6,056 nt of DNA, from the NCBI GenBank assembly GCA_902476765.1, contig CABSEJ010000185.1, positions 1 to 6,056 of the forward strand. Reading direction: 5' to 3'. Shown here piece by piece: positions 4,681-6,056 of the stretch. A program made the translations under genes and the position numbers. This stretch comes from an uncultured Blautia sp. GTDB taxonomy: Bacteria > Bacillota > Clostridia > Lachnospirales > Lachnospiraceae. The notes beneath the pieces were generated by a model. That model was not told the DNA's origin. It did no database searches and worked only from the letters and a program-made list of their open reading frames with translations. Positions within the stretch are counted from its first letter, which is position 1; every line of letters starts with the position of its first letter.

Positions 4681-5818
4681 TGAGTGCTTCATAGATGACG
4701 AGAAGAGAACCGCCACGTTCATAATACATTTTTGCTTCTGGTGTTCCGTTAAATTGTCCGTGGCTAAAACGGCACTCGTTTCTAAGGACAAGAGTTTTTC
4801 CGGTTCTTTTATTTTTTATGGTTGTAAGTATATTCGCTTGCTTGTCTGGAACAGAACCTACTATTGATTCAATAACAATGTCCTTGCCGAAAGATTTTTT
4901 ATCAGGAACTTTAAATATTTCGATTCCAGCAGAAGTTGTTTTGGCGTAGTAATACTCTTTATCGTGAATGCGGAGAAACCTAGGAAGCCCGGCATTATAG
5001 TTTAAGTTAGTGTTTAACTCTTTTGCAAGCTCTGTGGCAGCTGCAAGTGCACAGTTTTTCTTCGCAATGTTGTATTGTGCATCGTTATTTAGATGTTGAT
5101 TGATGAATTTTGCAAAAACCTTCTCTCTTGTTTTAGATGAGGTTTTGCTTTCATATTGAGATAAAGTGCAAGTTTTAGGAAGACTTGAGGTCGCTATAAT
5201 TTTTCCATTTTGTGAGTATTCAAGTATAACTGTTGAACCATTAAGCGTAGCTCTACCTGCTTTTTTCTTGGCTATGTTGTTGTAACCCCAGCTATTTCCG
5301 TGATTTTCAAGAAAAGAAATAAAGATTTTCCAAGTAACAGAAAACCATTGCTCATACTCTGCTCTTGCATAATCACTGAAAATATGCCTTTTTTTGTATG
5401 TGGAACCTGTATAACAGTTGAAGAGTTTATACAGTCCCATGTTTTCCAGGATGAAGCTCTCTTCTTTTAACGAGAAGCCGTATTGGCCAACGGTTATATC
5501 AACAGGATCATCCTTTTGCGTATCATTTCCTTGCCATGTAATTCGATCTGAACCAGAAATCCGGAAATTTGGGCTGTTAAATATATAACATCCCAATCTA
5601 TAGCCATTATCGACAATCAACCTTAATTCTCCAGTAAATCTTGGTTGGGTACATACATTCCGTGCATTAGAAATATCCCCTGCGATTACCGAAGTAGCCA
5701 ATGAAAAGAATTTATTTGAATCATATAAATCACTTAACTCGAATTGTGTATGTGTTTTTAGTAAGCCGATAGTTGTGGCAACACTAAGTTCTCTTAAATG
5801 TGTTTTTATGTCTGCCAT
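4676..5818 (-). CDS. Probable type II restriction endonuclease partnered with the adjacent methyltransferase
   Basis: This 380-residue soluble protein has no signal or membrane segment. It is called a restriction enzyme mainly from its place beside a lone C5-methyltransferase. A plausible PD-(D/E)XK-type core supports this: DDPVDI (103-108), then GFSLKEES (114-121), i.e. Asp107 followed by Ser116-x-Lys118, with Glu119/Glu120 next to the lysine. A serine replaces the usual acidic residue, as I recall for some type II nucleases. Glycine-rich NSPNFRISGSDRITWQG (81-97) precedes this core, and HGQFNGTPEAK (353-363) near the C terminus looks conserved and may contact DNA. I cannot assign a named family or cutting site. 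The ATG at 5818 follows a strong AGGAGG (5832-5827, minus strand) with 8-nt spacing. Base composition is more AT-rich than the PEP-synthase-like gene, consistent with transfer. No controller gene is adjacent. Confidence 0.75.
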   Translation of the reverse strand: MADIKTHLRELSVATTIGLLKTHTQFELSDLYDSNKFFSLATSVIAGDISNARNVCTQPRFTGELRLIVDNGYRLGCYIFNSPNFRISGSDRITWQGNDTQKDDPVDITVGQYGFSLKEESFILENMGLYKLFNCYTGSTYKKRHIFSDYARAEYEQWFSVTWKIFISFLENHGNSWGYNNIAKKKAGRATLNGSTVILEYSQNGKIIATSSLPKTCTLSQYESKTSSKTREKVFAKFINQHLNNDAQYNIAKKNCALAAATELAKELNTNLNYNAGLPRFLRIHDKEYYYAKTTSAGIEIFKVPDKKSFGKDIVIESIVGSVPDKQANILTTIKNKRTGKTLVLRNECRFSHGQFNGTPEAKMYYERGGSLLVIYEALK

Positions 5819-5877
5819 AATACTAACCTCCTATTTGTAAAGGCAAAATGACTAGTGCGCAAATGGAGCGTTTTGAT

Positions 5878-5909
5878 TTGAGACAATAGTTGAGACCATT
5901 GGTACCTCA
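5878..5909. repeat. TTGAGAC direct repeats and overlapping dyad in the nuclease leader
   Basis: TTGAGAC occurs at 5878-5884 and 5890-5896, 12 bp apart. The second copy overlaps an imperfect dyad: TGAGACCA (5891-5898) against TGGT (5900-5903) and CTCA (5906-5909). It lies just downstream of the predicted nuclease promoter, between it and the coding start. It could be an operator or a leader structure. The elements are short and chance cannot be excluded. Confidence 0.25.
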
Positions 5910-5926
5910 TTTCCAAACATAATCCA

Positions 5927-5955
5927 ATTTTATCACTAATTGCATATTTTGTATA
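5927..5955 (-). promoter_or_regulatory. Candidate promoter of the restriction endonuclease gene
   Basis: Read on the minus strand, TATACA (5955-5950, four of six matches to the -35) is followed after exactly 17 nt by TAAAAT (5932-5927, five of six matches to the -10). The -10 is preceded by TGA, giving an extended form. Transcription would begin near 5920, leaving a leader of about 100 nt before the ATG at 5818. It is the best-spaced candidate upstream of this gene. Confidence 0.45.
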
Positions 5956-5970
5956 TGATGCAGAGAGAAA

Positions 5971-6056
5971 GTGGCAAACAATAGGAACAGTGTCTTAAGA
6001 GATTGGCTTGTGGGTATATTGAGAGCTTCGAAAGGTGAATATTTCAAAAGGAAATT
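5971..6056 (+). CDS. Possible start of a divergent unrecognised gene (partial, runs off the window)
   Basis: From GTG 5971 a frame stays open to the window end for 28 codons, reading VANNRNSVLRDWL and then VGILRASKGEYFKRK. The mix of charged and aromatic residues looks like a real N terminus. An in-frame TGA at 5956-5958 rules out an earlier ATG. The ribosome binding site is weak (GAGAG at 5963-5967 only). The gene would be divergent from the nuclease gene, with promoters in the shared region. I do not recognise a family. The opposite strand is also open here (6056 down to TGA at 5909-5907) but reads less like protein. Confidence 0.4.
   Translation, partial: MANNRNSVLRDWLVGILRASKGEYFKRK

Noticed and set aside
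5907..6056. Minus-strand open frame running in from the right edge and ending at TGA 5909-5907
   Set aside because: It overlaps the nuclease promoter region, has a weak hydrophobic composition and gives no recognisable protein. The opposite plus frame reads better, though neither is certain.
1..6056. CRISPR arrays, tRNA or rRNA genes, attachment sites
   Set aside because: No regularly spaced repeats, tRNA-like cloverleaf or rRNA sequence was seen, and no flanking direct repeat bordering the R-M segment could be found by eye.

Overview
The window looks like a chromosomal segment of a low-to-moderate GC Gram-positive gut anaerobe of the Lachnospiraceae (Blautia/Dorea-like) type. This is an inference from strong AGGAGG-type ribosome binding sites, extended -10 promoters, codon use, the style of the PEP-synthase-like protein and an IS200-type transposase fragment. 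Genus cannot be fixed from the sequence alone.

Left part (1-2895). A possible C-terminal tail of an upstream gene (to 43) is followed by structured intergenic DNA: a nested hairpin at 44-83 and an 11-bp inverted repeat at 89-119. An extended -10 promoter near 180-188 is followed at once by a strong intrinsic terminator (216-259) and two more hairpins, the last covering the ribosome binding site. They precede an 856-residue protein (325-2895) that joins a degenerate KaiC/RecA-like N-terminal domain to the ATP-grasp (pyruvate/PEP-binding) domain of PEP synthase/PPDK and a further C-terminal domain. It lacks the phosphohistidine and PEP-binding barrel domains of a true PEP synthase.

Middle part (2896-3398). 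This intergenic stretch holds two hairpins after the PEP-synthase-like gene. It also holds the left end of an IS200-type insertion sequence: a subterminal hairpin, an inverted repeat hiding the ribosome binding site, and the first 15 codons of tnpA. The tnpA reading is cut off at about 3183, which marks a recombination junction. A promoter region for the methyltransferase follows.

Right part (3399-5818). This is a compact, AT-richer type II restriction-modification module. A C5-cytosine methyltransferase (+) converges on a 380-residue protein (-) that is best read as its partner restriction endonuclease. The two 3' ends are 32 bp apart and share a near-perfect 38-bp bidirectional terminator that overlaps both stop codons. 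No controller (C) gene is visible, and each gene has its own promoter region. The methyltransferase would protect host sites and the nuclease would cut unmodified DNA at the same site. Specificity cannot be read from the sequence. The module next to a broken IS element suggests horizontal acquisition.

Right edge (5819-6056). This holds the leader and promoter of the nuclease gene and, probably, the first 28 codons of a divergent, unrecognised gene running off the window.
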